Made by a program: the position numbers and the translations under genes. Shown here piece by piece: positions 35,697 to 43,633 of a DNA stretch of 64,000 nucleotides (position 1 is the first letter of the stretch; every line of letters begins with the position of its first letter). The notes under the pieces were generated by a model. It was not told the DNA's origin. It worked only from the letters and a program-made list of their open reading frames with translations, and ran no database searches. This DNA is from Prevotellaceae bacterium MN60. GTDB taxonomy: Bacteria; Bacteroidota; Bacteroidia; Bacteroidales; Bacteroidaceae. Location: contig FZQZ01000013.1 in NCBI GenBank assembly GCA_900199555.1, positions 21,557 to 85,556 on the forward strand, given 5' to 3'.

Positions 35697-36533
35697 ATGG
35701 CAAAGGTCTTTCAGATATTAGTACCTGACAATACGCTTGTATCTCGAATTATTAGTTGCGAGAATCAAGTGACAGAATTATTTGTGATTGACAGAGCAGA
35801 TAAGAACTTCGTTTCTGAGAATTCAAAAGAACTTAACAAGCCTGCCCTATATATCTTGTGTAATAGAGATAAGAAGCAACTATATGTTGGAGAAACAGAC
35901 GATTCTCTAAAGCGTTTGAAGAATCACGAAGCAAAAGATTTCTGGACTGAAGCCATTGTATTTCACTCTACAACGGATACACTTTCAACAACTGAAGTAA
36001 AGTGGTTAGAAGCCAAGACCTATGAGACCTTAGCAGAATTGGGCTATTATGATCTGTCGCAGAATAAGCAGAAGCCTCAGTCTCCTCCTTTGAAAAAGAA
36101 TCAGATATATACTCTTGAGCCAATATTCGAAGAAGCAAAGAATTATATCTGTGCTGCAGGATTCGATATCTTCCTAAAAGGAGAAAAAGACAAACAGCAG
36201 GAAGAGGAGAGCCTAATATCATGCACACTATCAAGAAATGCAGATGCAAAAGGTTTATTCAATCCTCAAGATGGGAGTCTTATTGTGCTGAAAGGTAGTA
36301 AAATAAATCCAGAGATGGTAAAAAAGGCTAGTCCACAGATTGTTGCAAAACGCATAAAAGACATTGCCAAGTATGCAAAGAAATCTGGCAAAGAACTTAT
36401 CGTCACTCAAGACGTTAGATTCAATTCTCCTAGCGGAGCTGCTGTTTTCTGTTGCGGTGGTTCTGCGAACGGATGGATTGAATGGAAAGACGCGAGCAAC
36501 AACAAACTTGAAATATACAAAAAGAAAGAATAA
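35697..36533 (+). CDS. GIY-YIG nuclease-family protein with DUF4357 C-terminal domain
   Basis: 278 residues. The GIY-YIG-like core (~48-130) has 'PALYILCNRDKKQLYVGET' followed by 'SLKRLKNHEAKDFW' and 'EVKWLEAKTYE' (candidate catalytic Tyr, Arg/Lys and Glu). The middle (~150-230) carries another small alpha/beta region. The C-terminus 'RFNSPSGAAVFCCGGSANGW' and 'EWKDASNNKLEIY' matches DUF4357, a module often attached to restriction or defence proteins. The ATG at 35697 follows a TTTTG-containing AT-rich region. The next gene starts 15 bp after the stop, so they form a pair. Predicted to bind or cut nucleic acid; target unknown. Confidence 0.75.
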   Translation: MAKVFQILVPDNTLVSRIISCENQVTELFVIDRADKNFVSENSKELNKPALYILCNRDKKQLYVGETDDSLKRLKNHEAKDFWTEAIVFHSTTDTLSTTEVKWLEAKTYETLAELGYYDLSQNKQKPQSPPLKKNQIYTLEPIFEEAKNYICAAGFDIFLKGEKDKQQEEESLISCTLSRNADAKGLFNPQDGSLIVLKGSKINPEMVKKASPQIVAKRIKDIAKYAKKSGKELIVTQDVRFNSPSGAAVFCCGGSANGWIEWKDASNNKLEIYKKKE

Positions 36534-36547
36534 AATCATAAATTAAA

Positions 36548-36916
36548 ATGTTTCAACACAACAAAACTGACAAACTTATCTTTGTTAACATTAAGAACTC
36601 ATACGAGGCCATGAAACGGCACGAGACAAGCGACCACTTTTATCGTAGTAGCCTTTACGATTGTACTGTTAAGTATTGGCGTGTTGCAGAAGAGAAGGCT
36701 TCATCTGCAACCCATATTCTTGGATGCTACAAAGGCAAAGTAATTGAGGTCGTACGGATTAACAATGTTACAGAAGTTATAACAGGCAAATATGCAGGGA
36801 GAAAGATATTCGATGGTATCGAACAACCTAATTCCATGTATTTAGGGTTAGATCTTCATGAGGTCTTTGATACTCATGCAAACTTTAATACAAAATATTG
36901 GAATATGAATGTTTAG
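36548..36916 (+). CDS. Hypothetical protein, partner of the GIY-YIG gene
   Basis: 122 residues, soluble, with no signal peptide or TM. The core ('YDCTVKYWRVAEEKASSATHILGCYKGKVIEVVRI', here quoted in pieces: 'ATHILGCYKGKVIEV', 'GKYAGRKIFDG') has a short beta-barrel feel, perhaps a PUA/EVE-like nucleic-acid-binding fold, but this is only an impression. It lies 15 bp after the GIY-YIG gene and is followed by a terminator 100 nt later, so the two form a two-gene operon. Confidence 0.55.
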   Translation: MFQHNKTDKLIFVNIKNSYEAMKRHETSDHFYRSSLYDCTVKYWRVAEEKASSATHILGCYKGKVIEVVRINNVTEVITGKYAGRKIFDGIEQPNSMYLGLDLHEVFDTHANFNTKYWNMNV

Positions 36917-37017
36917 CTACTTCTTTTAACAAGAACTGATTAAAGAAGGTTTAGATTCTCAAGACACTAGGGACAGGTAGCCGTCTCACCCAAGTTCCCA
37001 ATATCAATATTACATTC

Positions 37018-37057
37018 CCTCCCTCACGAGCTTCCCATCGTAAGGGAGGATTGTTTT
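37018..37057 (+). terminator. Terminator of the GIY-YIG operon
   Basis: CCTCCCTCACGA (37018-37030 region) pairs with TCGTAAGGGAGG (one mismatch) around a short loop and is followed by ATTGTTTTT. Confidence 0.7.
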
Positions 37058-37090
37058 TACCTGAAAAAAAAGTATTTCTTTCTATTTTTC

Positions 37091-37121
37091 TTGCTTACTA
37101 TAAAATTAATATGTATATTTG
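37091..37121 (+). promoter_or_regulatory. Promoter of the 37197 gene
   Basis: TTG (37091-37093), a 20-nt spacer and TATATTTG (37114-37121). The ATG is 75 nt downstream. Confidence 0.6.
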
Positions 37122-37196
37122 TCGGCAAATAATCAATAACTGAAACGCCTAATTAGGAAAAGAGGTGTTGAATTTCATAATTAAAATTACTATTGT

Positions 37197-38261
37197 ATGG
37201 GAAACTTGATTGAAAAAGGAAAGGAATGGGCTCAAAAGATTCCTGAGTTCTCTAGTCAAACGTATGTCATTGTGGCTTATGTAATTTCTGCACTCGTAAC
37301 TATCGCAGCTTTGTTCTTGGTTTATGAAGCAGTAACTACAGATGCATTGTTCTTTGGTGCCAACTGGAACATGTTTAAATCTCCGTTAGGAAATTTCTGT
37401 TGGATTATCGGTTTTTTCTGGGCGATGCTTTGGTGGGGAAAATTTACTCACTGGTCAGCAACTCCAATAATTGAGAAACGTGACAGATATACAGACCAAG
37501 TGTTGGAGAGAAAAGAGAATATGGACATCACAGAACAGATGTTTGCAAAAATGCTGATGCCTATCATTGGACATTTCGTTATAGAGCCGATAATGTATGG
37601 TGCAATTATCTATTATCCCATCCAGTGTATTATCGCTATCGTTGGTGGAATCTTCCCATATGTGCTTTCAATAATAGTACTGGCTATTTGTGGTGCATTC
37701 TGGGTATTTGGACCAAAAGCCAAATTTCGTTATCGTTCACTTGCCCTCGTTGCTGCAGGTTTGCTGTTTGCTGGTGCATTTGGATGGGGAGCATATGCTA
37801 TTATTTCATCGGATAATCAAATCGAGACATTCGTAGAAGATAACATTCAACCTGCTGATTCTGAGGCAGCCTCTTATACGTCCGAAGAACCTATTGTCGA
37901 AGAACCTGTCAGCGAAGATAATGAGGAAGAACAGATTGGCGGAGATGACAACGAAGGTCTCTTGGGTAGTTTAGCAGAGGGTACTACAATATACGTTGGA
38001 GAGATGGCTGGATTCCCTATTGAATTTACGATTACCAAAGAGGATGGTAGTATAAAGGCTGTATATAAGAACGTAAAGTATTCAACAACTATGCAGCTAA
38101 TTGGAGAGTCACTACCAGCTGCTGGAGGTAATATTTCGTTTATGGGTAAAGATCCTCAGCATAATTCATGGACTTTTGAATTAAAAGGTAATGCTGAAGA
38201 AATTACGGGAACAGCAATGGGAGATAATAAAGAACTCCCTGTAACACTCCATAAGAAATAA
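37197..38261 (+). CDS. Multi-pass membrane protein with acidic linker and beta-rich C-terminal domain, unknown
   Basis: 354 residues. Hydrophobic segments lie at ~22-45, ~64-82, ~125-150, ~150-173 and ~184-206, giving about five TM helices. A strongly acidic linker follows (~215-255, rich in Glu, Asp and Ser), then a ~100-residue domain with alternating beta pattern ('AGFPIEFTITKEDGSIKAVY' ... 'WTFELKGNAEEITGTAMGD'), resembling small lipocalin-like or immunoglobulin-like modules of Bacteroidales. I do not recognise the family. It is monocistronic, with its own promoter and a hairpin after the stop. Confidence 0.65.
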   Translation: MGNLIEKGKEWAQKIPEFSSQTYVIVAYVISALVTIAALFLVYEAVTTDALFFGANWNMFKSPLGNFCWIIGFFWAMLWWGKFTHWSATPIIEKRDRYTDQVLERKENMDITEQMFAKMLMPIIGHFVIEPIMYGAIIYYPIQCIIAIVGGIFPYVLSIIVLAICGAFWVFGPKAKFRYRSLALVAAGLLFAGAFGWGAYAIISSDNQIETFVEDNIQPADSEAASYTSEEPIVEEPVSEDNEEEQIGGDDNEGLLGSLAEGTTIYVGEMAGFPIEFTITKEDGSIKAVYKNVKYSTTMQLIGESLPAAGGNISFMGKDPQHNSWTFELKGNAEEITGTAMGDNKELPVTLHKK

Positions 38262-38293
38262 ATTCAAGATATACTTTTTGAAATATGTCTAAT

Positions 38294-38334
38294 ATTATAA
38301 GGCGCAGTAAAGAATAATTGCTGCGTCTTATAAT
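38294..38334 (+). terminator. Hairpin after the 37197 gene
   Basis: ATTATAAGGCGCAG (38294-38307) pairs with CTGCGTCTTATAAT (38321-38334), 14 bp with one G-U pair. There is no clear T run, so terminator activity is less certain. Confidence 0.5.
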
Positions 38335-38362
38335 GTATACAAAAGATTTTTGCTTAAAATAA

Positions 38363-39242
38363 GTCTTCACCTTCACGCGTATCATGCTATCTCATAGTGC
38401 AATACGCGTGAATAGTGTTTTTCAGTCTGTCTTGGCAATCATACCAGCCTGCCTTCGTTTAGAGTCAGCCTGCCCCAACTCTGAATTAGCCTGACTCAGC
38501 GCGTAACTAGCTACATTCAGCGCCAAATCAGTTACTTTCGCACCTCAATAGATATTGTATTGCACCCCGAAATAGCTGTATTCAGAGTTGAATGTAGCCC
38601 ATTTCTAACCTACCCCCACTGGGGGAGGGATTTTATCCGAAAAGAATTGTGCGTAAATACTTCTTGAATTGTACGTAAATTCTCCGAGAATTATGCGTAA
38701 ATTCAAAGCGCATTTACGCATAATTCTTCGACGCTGTAATTTAGGCCAGAGTTTAATGCCGTCAAACTCATCGTAAAGTGTCGTCAAACTATTTGGGGGC
38801 TGAGGGATTATTTCAAAAAACATCTCGTAGAGTCAGAACGGAGCCACTTTAGCATCGGAATAGTGCCTATATAGGACGTCAAAATAGCTTGTTTTGCCTT
38901 GCAATAGTGCCACTTTTCCGATGCTAGAGTGGCACTATTCACAGGGATTCCATTTTTTTAGATTCCGAAAATACACGAAAAAAGCAAAATTTACGAAAAC
39001 TAAGATTTTCGGGGGGGGCGTCTTTCTCGACTTTTTCGGAATTAAAAGAAAGATTCTGAATACGCCGTGTACAATTTTGAATACGCCACACACAACTCCG
39101 TATACGCCATAGAAAAATCTGTACGTGGCACCCACCGAATCGTATACGCCACGCACGGATTCGTACATGGCGTATAAGTAAAAAACACTATTCACGCGTA
39201 TTGCGCTATAATACTGCACGATACGCGTGAAGGTGAATAGTG
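38363..39242. repeat. Intergenic mosaic of repeated words (copy 2), bounded by two related inverted elements
   Basis: The gap 38262-39267 has no credible gene. At its left (38368-38417) and right (39186-39242) lie related ~55-bp palindromic elements built on TTCACGCGTAT / ATACGCGTGAA, in opposite orientation. Between them are a perfect 15-bp inverted repeat (38688-38702 / 38712-38726), three direct copies of a 'TGCGTAAAT'-like word (38640-38700), words shared with 35300-35640 (for example 'GTGCCACTTTT', 'CTCAATAG', 'GTCAAACTATTT'), and a 39060-39180 cluster of TATACGCCA words in both orientations. Confidence 0.6.
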
Positions 39243-39267
39243 ATTGCAAGCAAAATTTTTTCTCGTC

Positions 39268-40329
39268 TTACTTCGCCCTCTGTCCTGTCATCGTATAGCT
39301 CTTGCCTTCGACAAGGATGCGGAGCTTGCCACCAACGAGGACTTTCTTAGTGCGAGAGGGAGTGGCAGTAGTCTCGACAATGTCGATGGATGAGGGATTG
39401 TCTATCCAACCATTGCTCTTACCAACAACAAAGCGAGGGTCGGTGGAAGAGATGAGATGGCTCATATCAAGTGGTTGACCAGCCTTACTGCCCCAGATGT
39501 ATTCTGCAAGGAAGGGATAGTCGATAAAGGGATTGCGATTGTGCTGGAAATTGCTGACAGCATCGGCACGCTTAATCTCCTTTTCTGATACGGGGTCCTG
39601 ACGATGCCACTGGATGAGCACGGCAATCTCCCAAGGCTGGAACTCGAGATAGTTCTGATTTTGCATAGCGAACTTAGAGCCTACATCCTTGTTGTCTAAG
39701 CGCCAACCATCATACTTAGAGCATACATTATCTGCGCTACCATCGGCATAGCGACCATAGCAGGTGGCCATATAGAAATAGGCGCGAGCGAAGTCGCCCT
39801 TATACTCGTCTTTGGGTTCAAAAACACTGAAATCTACATTCAGCGAATCGTGATGTATCTTGCCAATCTTCAGCGAACCACTATATTTGATATTCTTCGT
39901 GGGAACACCTAAAGGATAGTTGCCACGGGCACTGTTGGCCTGGCTGTTAGAGGGATTAAGATGATAACAGTCTTTAAAGGCATCGTTCTCGTTACCACCC
40001 CACCAACTCTTGGCAAAACTGTGCTCGATATTGCAACCACTGACTATAGAACCTGAAGCGCCAAACTTCTTCCAGTCGTCGCAATACATATCCATGCAGT
40101 AGCCTTCCTCATCGCGATCGGAGTAATAAAACACTTCCCACGTATGACCTAATCCTGAACCATAATGCATAGAGGTATGGTTACGGATGAGCGACTTGAG
40201 ATAGCCCTTCAGTTCGCCATTTTTCTTACCGTTGGCATTATCATAGAAATGGGGCGTCAGGTCTTCTGCAGAAACAAAAGAGAAGGCACCAAGCAATATG
40301 CTTAACAGGAGTAACTTGTACTTATTCAT
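39268..40329 (-). CDS. Secreted endonuclease I family protein
   Basis: With the ATG at 40329 the protein has 353 residues and begins with a signal peptide ('MNKYKLLLLSILLGAFSFVSA'); a longer frame from 40383 would overlap its own -7 box. The nuclease core contains 'CNIEHSFAKSWWGG' and 'DCYHLNPSNSQANSARGNYPLG', the ββα-metal signature of EndA/Vvn-type endonucleases (His as base, Asn for metal). 'ARAYFYMATCYGRYADG' and 'EIAVLIQWHRQDPVSEKEI' are further family segments. It ends 'YTMTGQRAK', a short version of tails seen on exported Prevotella proteins. Likely degrades extracellular DNA for nutrients. Monocistronic, divergent from the MATE gene. Confidence 0.88.
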   Translation of the reverse strand: MNKYKLLLLSILLGAFSFVSAEDLTPHFYDNANGKKNGELKGYLKSLIRNHTSMHYGSGLGHTWEVFYYSDRDEEGYCMDMYCDDWKKFGASGSIVSGCNIEHSFAKSWWGGNENDAFKDCYHLNPSNSQANSARGNYPLGVPTKNIKYSGSLKIGKIHHDSLNVDFSVFEPKDEYKGDFARAYFYMATCYGRYADGSADNVCSKYDGWRLDNKDVGSKFAMQNQNYLEFQPWEIAVLIQWHRQDPVSEKEIKRADAVSNFQHNRNPFIDYPFLAEYIWGSKAGQPLDMSHLISSTDPRFVVGKSNGWIDNPSSIDIVETTATPSRTKKVLVGGKLRILVEGKSYTMTGQRAK

Positions 40330-40380
40330 TGTGCTATTGAATTTGTGTGTCATAAATGTACTAATGATAAATTGGGGCGA

Positions 40381-40418
40381 CAAAGGTACAAATAATTTTT
40401 AGAAAAGTTGTACCTTTG
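40381..40418. promoter_or_regulatory. Divergent promoters for endonuclease I and the MATE pump
   Basis: TACCTTTG occurs on the minus strand (40388-40381) and on the plus strand (40411-40418), 22 bp apart. The two -33 regions therefore overlap and the two genes may compete for polymerase. Confidence 0.65.
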
Positions 40419-40434
40419 CAGGCGAAATAATGGT

Positions 40435-41826
40435 ATGAACGAGAAGAAAGACTTGCTGGCCTATATTCGTGAAGGGCGCCAAATGACACAAAGAGAGATG
40501 CTTAACTTGATTATCCAGTTGAGTATCCCTTCTATTCTTGCACAGATATCTACCATCCTGATGTTCTTCATCGATGCTGCAATGGTGGGACATCTGGGTG
40601 CTAAAGAGGCGGCATCCATCGGATTGGTGGAGTCGGCATCGTGGCTCTTTGCCGGACTGACATCGGCATGTTCGATGGGTTTCTCCGTTCAGGTGGCTCA
40701 CGCCATTGGTGCCAGCGACTTTAAGCGTGCCCGACGCATACTGCGACAGGCTGTGACGTGTTGCCTGGTGTTCAGCCTGGTCATCGTAATCATCGCTGTC
40801 AGCATACACCGTTCCCTACCCTATTGGTTGGGAGGTGGTGAGGATATTGCCACGAACGCATCGCTATACTTCCTGATATTCTCGTGTGCAGCACCCTTGT
40901 TCCAGATAGAAAGCTTGTGTGGTTCTATGCTGAAGTGTGCCGGCAACATGAAGGTGCCCAGCATACTGAATGTGGTGATGTGTGGACTGGACGTCACCTT
41001 TAACTACCTATTTATCTTTATACTAGGTATGGGAGTGCCCGGTGCAGCGCTTGGCACCAGTGTGGCGGTATTTATCACTACCCTGCTGATGGCTTACTTT
41101 CTGTTCTGGCGTTCAGACATGCTGCGACTCTTTGGCAAGAAGGCTGAGGGGATACAAAACCAGTTGTATAAGTTTAAGCCTACTGGCGACATTGTACGCA
41201 CTGCCTTAAAGATAGGAGCGCCTATGAGCCTACAACACCTGCTGATGAATAGTGCCCAACTAGTGAGTACAATGATTGTAGCACCATTAGGAACGGTAGC
41301 ACTGGCAGCCCACTCGCTCGGCATCACGGTAGAGAGTCTGTGCTATATGCCTGGCTTTGGTATCGCTGAGGCTGCCACCACACTGATTGGTCAGAGTATC
41401 GGTGCAGGCCAACGAGCACTGACGCGCTCACTGGCTTGGCTGTCGGCATCGTTGGGCATCGTGGTGATGACAGTGATGGGCATACTGATGTATATCTTTG
41501 CCTACGAGCTGATGGGACTGATGACGAGTGTAGAAGAGATTATCCTGATAGGTGGAGAGTGTCTGCGCATCGAGGCCTTTGCCGAACCGATGTTTGCAGC
41601 AGCCATCGTCTGCAACGGTATCTTTGTGGGTGCTGGCGACACGCTGAAACCAGCCATCATGAGTTTGGCATCTATGTGGGGCGTGCGCCTGACGCTGGCT
41701 GCCCTCTTGGCAGGCACCTACGGACTACCAGGTGTATGGACGGCAATGGCTATCGAGCTTACCTTCAGAGGCATCATCTTCCTCATCCGACTCAGCAGAT
41801 TTAATAAAGCGAGGAGGGATGAGTGA
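40435..41826 (+). CDS. MATE-family multidrug/toxic-compound exporter
   Basis: 463 residues from the ATG at 40435; a longer frame from 40408 overlaps the -7 box. Twelve hydrophobic segments fit the MATE fold. Typical segments are 'ALIAQISTILMFFIDAAMVG'-like text near residues ~35-55, 'GAKEAASIGLVES', 'GAPMSLQHLLMNSAQL' at the start of the second half, and 'GFGIAEAATTLIGQSIGAGQ'. The family exports cationic drugs or metabolites using Na+ or H+ gradients across the inner membrane; the substrate here is unknown. It has its own promoter and a hairpin terminator. Confidence 0.92.
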   Translation: MNEKKDLLAYIREGRQMTQREMLNLIIQLSIPSILAQISTILMFFIDAAMVGHLGAKEAASIGLVESASWLFAGLTSACSMGFSVQVAHAIGASDFKRARRILRQAVTCCLVFSLVIVIIAVSIHRSLPYWLGGGEDIATNASLYFLIFSCAAPLFQIESLCGSMLKCAGNMKVPSILNVVMCGLDVTFNYLFIFILGMGVPGAALGTSVAVFITTLLMAYFLFWRSDMLRLFGKKAEGIQNQLYKFKPTGDIVRTALKIGAPMSLQHLLMNSAQLVSTMIVAPLGTVALAAHSLGITVESLCYMPGFGIAEAATTLIGQSIGAGQRALTRSLAWLSASLGIVVMTVMGILMYIFAYELMGLMTSVEEIILIGGECLRIEAFAEPMFAAAIVCNGIFVGAGDTLKPAIMSLASMWGVRLTLAALLAGTYGLPGVWTAMAIELTFRGIIFLIRLSRFNKARRDE

Positions 41827-41844
41827 GAATCGACATAAAAAGTA

Positions 41845-41885
41845 GTGCAGCCTACGAATCTATCGCAGACTGCACATTTTCTTTT
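41845..41885. terminator. Terminator hairpin between the MATE gene and a leftward transcript
   Basis: GTGCAGCCTACG (41845-41856) and CGCAGACTGCAC (41864-41875) pair over 12 positions with two wobbles. T-rich sequence follows on the + side (ATTTTCTTTT) and CTACTTTTT on the minus side, so it can serve both directions. Confidence 0.7.
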
Positions 41886-42113
41886 CCTTATTAATAACTA
41901 AAACCTTAACTTTCTCTCAAAGTTTACCTTAACATACTAACACCTAAATAACCTAACTACTTTCCTAATAACTTACTTACTAACCAAAATCTAACAACTA
42001 ACTAACCTATTTACTATCTTCTACTAACTAACCTAACTATGTGTTATCCTTAATCTAATCTTTATTACCTTAATAATACCTATCGGTTATCTCTGAATCA
42101 CGATGCAAAGGTA
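41886..42113 (-). ncRNA. Candidate leftward non-coding transcript, GTTAG-rich
   Basis: The minus strand has TACCTTTG at 42113-42106 and a terminator hairpin at 41875-41845, framing about 225 nt. The sequence is almost free of C on the minus strand and full of 'GTTAG', 'TTAGGTTAG' and 'AAGGATAA' words, with no ORF longer than a few codons. It could be a small regulatory RNA or the decayed leader of a lost gene. Confidence 0.4.
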
Positions 42114-42221
42114 CGACGATTTTGGATATGTTGGTTCATATCCTTGCCGTTTTCGATAAAAAATAGCATTATTCTTGATGCATGTCAATTAACTGTGTCC
42201 GCACACAACATATTTTCACAT

Positions 42222-43112
42222 TTAAGCCTCTTGAGCAGGCAACAACTTCTCTATCTCGTTGGTAAGTTGAACAAACTCAGGGATAGACAACTGTTCGGGG
42301 CGCTTGGTGGCAAAGGGCGAATCGGCCATTACTGCCAAAGCCTCTTGCGACAACATCTGCTTCAGCGATACGCGCAACATCTTACGACGCTGGTTGAACA
42401 CGGTCTTTACCACGCGCTTGAAGAGTTGCTCGTTGCAATCTAGCTGCTGCACCTTGTTGCGAGTCATGCGGATAACTGCACTCTGCACCTTGGGAGGCGG
42501 ATTGAATACCGAGGGCTCTACGGTAAAGAGGTATTCTACATCATACCACGCCTGAATCAATACCGAAAGAATACCATACTGCTTGTTGCCAGGCTTGGCA
42601 GCCATACGCACAGCAACCTCATGCTGAATCATACCCGTGCAACAGGGGATGAGGTCGCGATTGTCGAGCATCTTAAAGAATATCTGCGAAGAGATATCGT
42701 AAGGATAGTTGCCCGTCAACACAAACTGCTGACCATCAAACACCTTTGTCAGATCCATGCGGAGGAAGTCGCCTTCTATTATAGAATAATCGGGGGTGCG
42801 GGGGTACGAGGGTACGGAGGTACGAGATATGTCTGCCGCAGGAGTATTCTCGCTCCCCAGTACCTCCGTACCTCCGTTCTCCCGACAAAAAAGGGTACCT
42901 TTCAGATACGCCACACTCTCCCTGTCAATCTCCACCACCTTAAAGGGTCGTGGTTTCTCTACCAGATACTGAGTCATCACACCCATACCTGGTCCTACTT
43001 CTAATACAGGAATATCAGGATAGGCGTCTACCGTATCGGCTATTCTCTTGGCTATCGACAGGTCAGTCAGGAAGTGCTGACCAAGATTTTTCTTAGGGCG
43101 TACTTGTTTCAT
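42222..43112 (-). CDS. ksgA: 16S rRNA (A1518/A1519) dimethyltransferase KsgA/RsmA, with an in-frame insert
   Basis: 296 residues, about 30 more than usual. The N-terminus 'VRPKKNLGQHFLTD', SAM motif I 'VLEVGPGMGVMTQYL', motif II 'VVEIDRES' and catalytic motif IV 'LTGNYPYDISS' are intact, as is the C-terminal RNA-binding part. The enzyme dimethylates two adenines near the 3' end of 16S rRNA; loss gives kasugamycin resistance. An extra ~35 residues (~81-116, including 'TSVPSYPRTPDYS') sit between motifs II and 'IIEGDFLRMDL'. They are encoded by a palindromic repeat (42811-42872), so the insert looks like a repeat that entered a surface loop in frame. Confidence 0.93.
   Translation of the reverse strand: MKQVRPKKNLGQHFLTDLSIAKRIADTVDAYPDIPVLEVGPGMGVMTQYLVEKPRPFKVVEIDRESVAYLKGTLFCRENGGTEVLGSENTPAADISRTSVPSYPRTPDYSIIEGDFLRMDLTKVFDGQQFVLTGNYPYDISSQIFFKMLDNRDLIPCCTGMIQHEVAVRMAAKPGNKQYGILSVLIQAWYDVEYLFTVEPSVFNPPPKVQSAVIRMTRNKVQQLDCNEQLFKRVVKTVFNQRRKMLRVSLKQMLSQEALAVMADSPFATKRPEQLSIPEFVQLTNEIEKLLPAQEA
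42790..42880. repeat. Palindromic repeat inserted in frame within ksgA
   Basis: GGTACGGAGGTAC (42811-42823) is the exact reverse complement of GTACCTCCGTACC (42860-42872). Further GGGGGTGCGGGGGTACGAGG-like and TACCTCCG units flank them. It encodes a Pro/Tyr/Ser-rich segment absent from typical KsgA. Confidence 0.75.
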
Positions 43113-43165
43113 GTTTGCAAAATTACGAATTAATCAGCACAATACAAAATAAAACACAAAAAAAA

Positions 43166-43188
43166 CGCAGGCCTTTTGGGCACTGCGC
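43166..43188 (-). terminator. Terminator of the 30-residue gene
   Basis: The minus strand reads CGCAGTGCC-CAAAAG-GCCTGCG (stem with one bulge) followed by eight T. Confidence 0.65.
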
Positions 43189-43223
43189 AACTTACAACTA
43201 TTCTCTCAAACAATTTTTCATTC

Positions 43224-43316
43224 TTACTTTGTCAGAACCTTAGCGTTCTTGCAAATGTACATTGCCTCAGCGGCAGCGATGGCCTCAACGGCCAGTGAAA
43301 ACATAACTAACATCAT
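43224..43316 (-). CDS. Small hydrophobic protein, 30 residues, unknown
   Basis: ATG at 43316 to TAA at 43224. The product starts MMLVMFSLAVEAIAAAEAM and ends with a basic tail containing KVLTK: one amphipathic or membrane helix of about 20 residues plus charged end. Expression signals are complete: -7 box TACCTTTG at 43387-43380, AAGGA 9 nt before the ATG, and a hairpin with T run at 43188-43166. It sits alone in the 520-bp gap between ksgA and the flippase-like gene. Family not recognised; small membrane proteins of this kind are usually missed by gene callers. Confidence 0.55.
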   Translation of the reverse strand: MMLVMFSLAVEAIAAAEAMYICKNAKVLTK

Positions 43317-43509
43317 AATCAATTTCCTTTCTTACTTAAAATCGTTATCCTTAAATCCTTTTCCTTTGTTTTGACGATGCAAAGGTACGGACTATTTCTG
43401 ATGTGGCAATGTTTTTCTAGCATTTTCGCTGAAAAACAGGCGTTTATTTGACCTCTATCAACATAACCCCACTTTCATTGATATACATCAACACAAAAAG
43501 AAAAATACG

Positions 43510-43624
43510 CTTTTCTTTTGTATTGTTCGTACCCTTGAGACTGCGTCTCGAAGGTACTTTCGTTCGACAATAAAAAGAAAAACAAGTTTTCCTTTTGTAT
43601 TTTGCTCACTTATTCGTACCTTTG
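43510..43624 (+). promoter_or_regulatory. Composite promoter module (copy 2) of the flippase-like gene
   Basis: A damaged first promoter (TTTG 43517-43520, spacer shortened to 9 nt, TACCCTTG) runs into hairpin GAGAC-TGC-GTCTC (43537-43549). It is followed by 'GTACTTTCGTTCGAC', an A-rich run, TTTG (43594-43597), 19 nt and TACCTTTG (43617-43624). The order matches 4154-4245. Confidence 0.6.
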
Positions 43625-43633
43625 AAGCCAATT

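Noticed and set aside
38935..39249. 104-codon open frame on the minus strand
   Set aside because: It lies entirely within the repeat mosaic and its apparent repeats come from DNA words read in frame.
41845..41875. GTGCAG ... CTGCAC arms resembling the defence operator
   Set aside because: The arms are 19 nt apart and are the ends of a 12-bp terminator hairpin after the MATE gene; there is no TAnnTTTG box 10 nt away.
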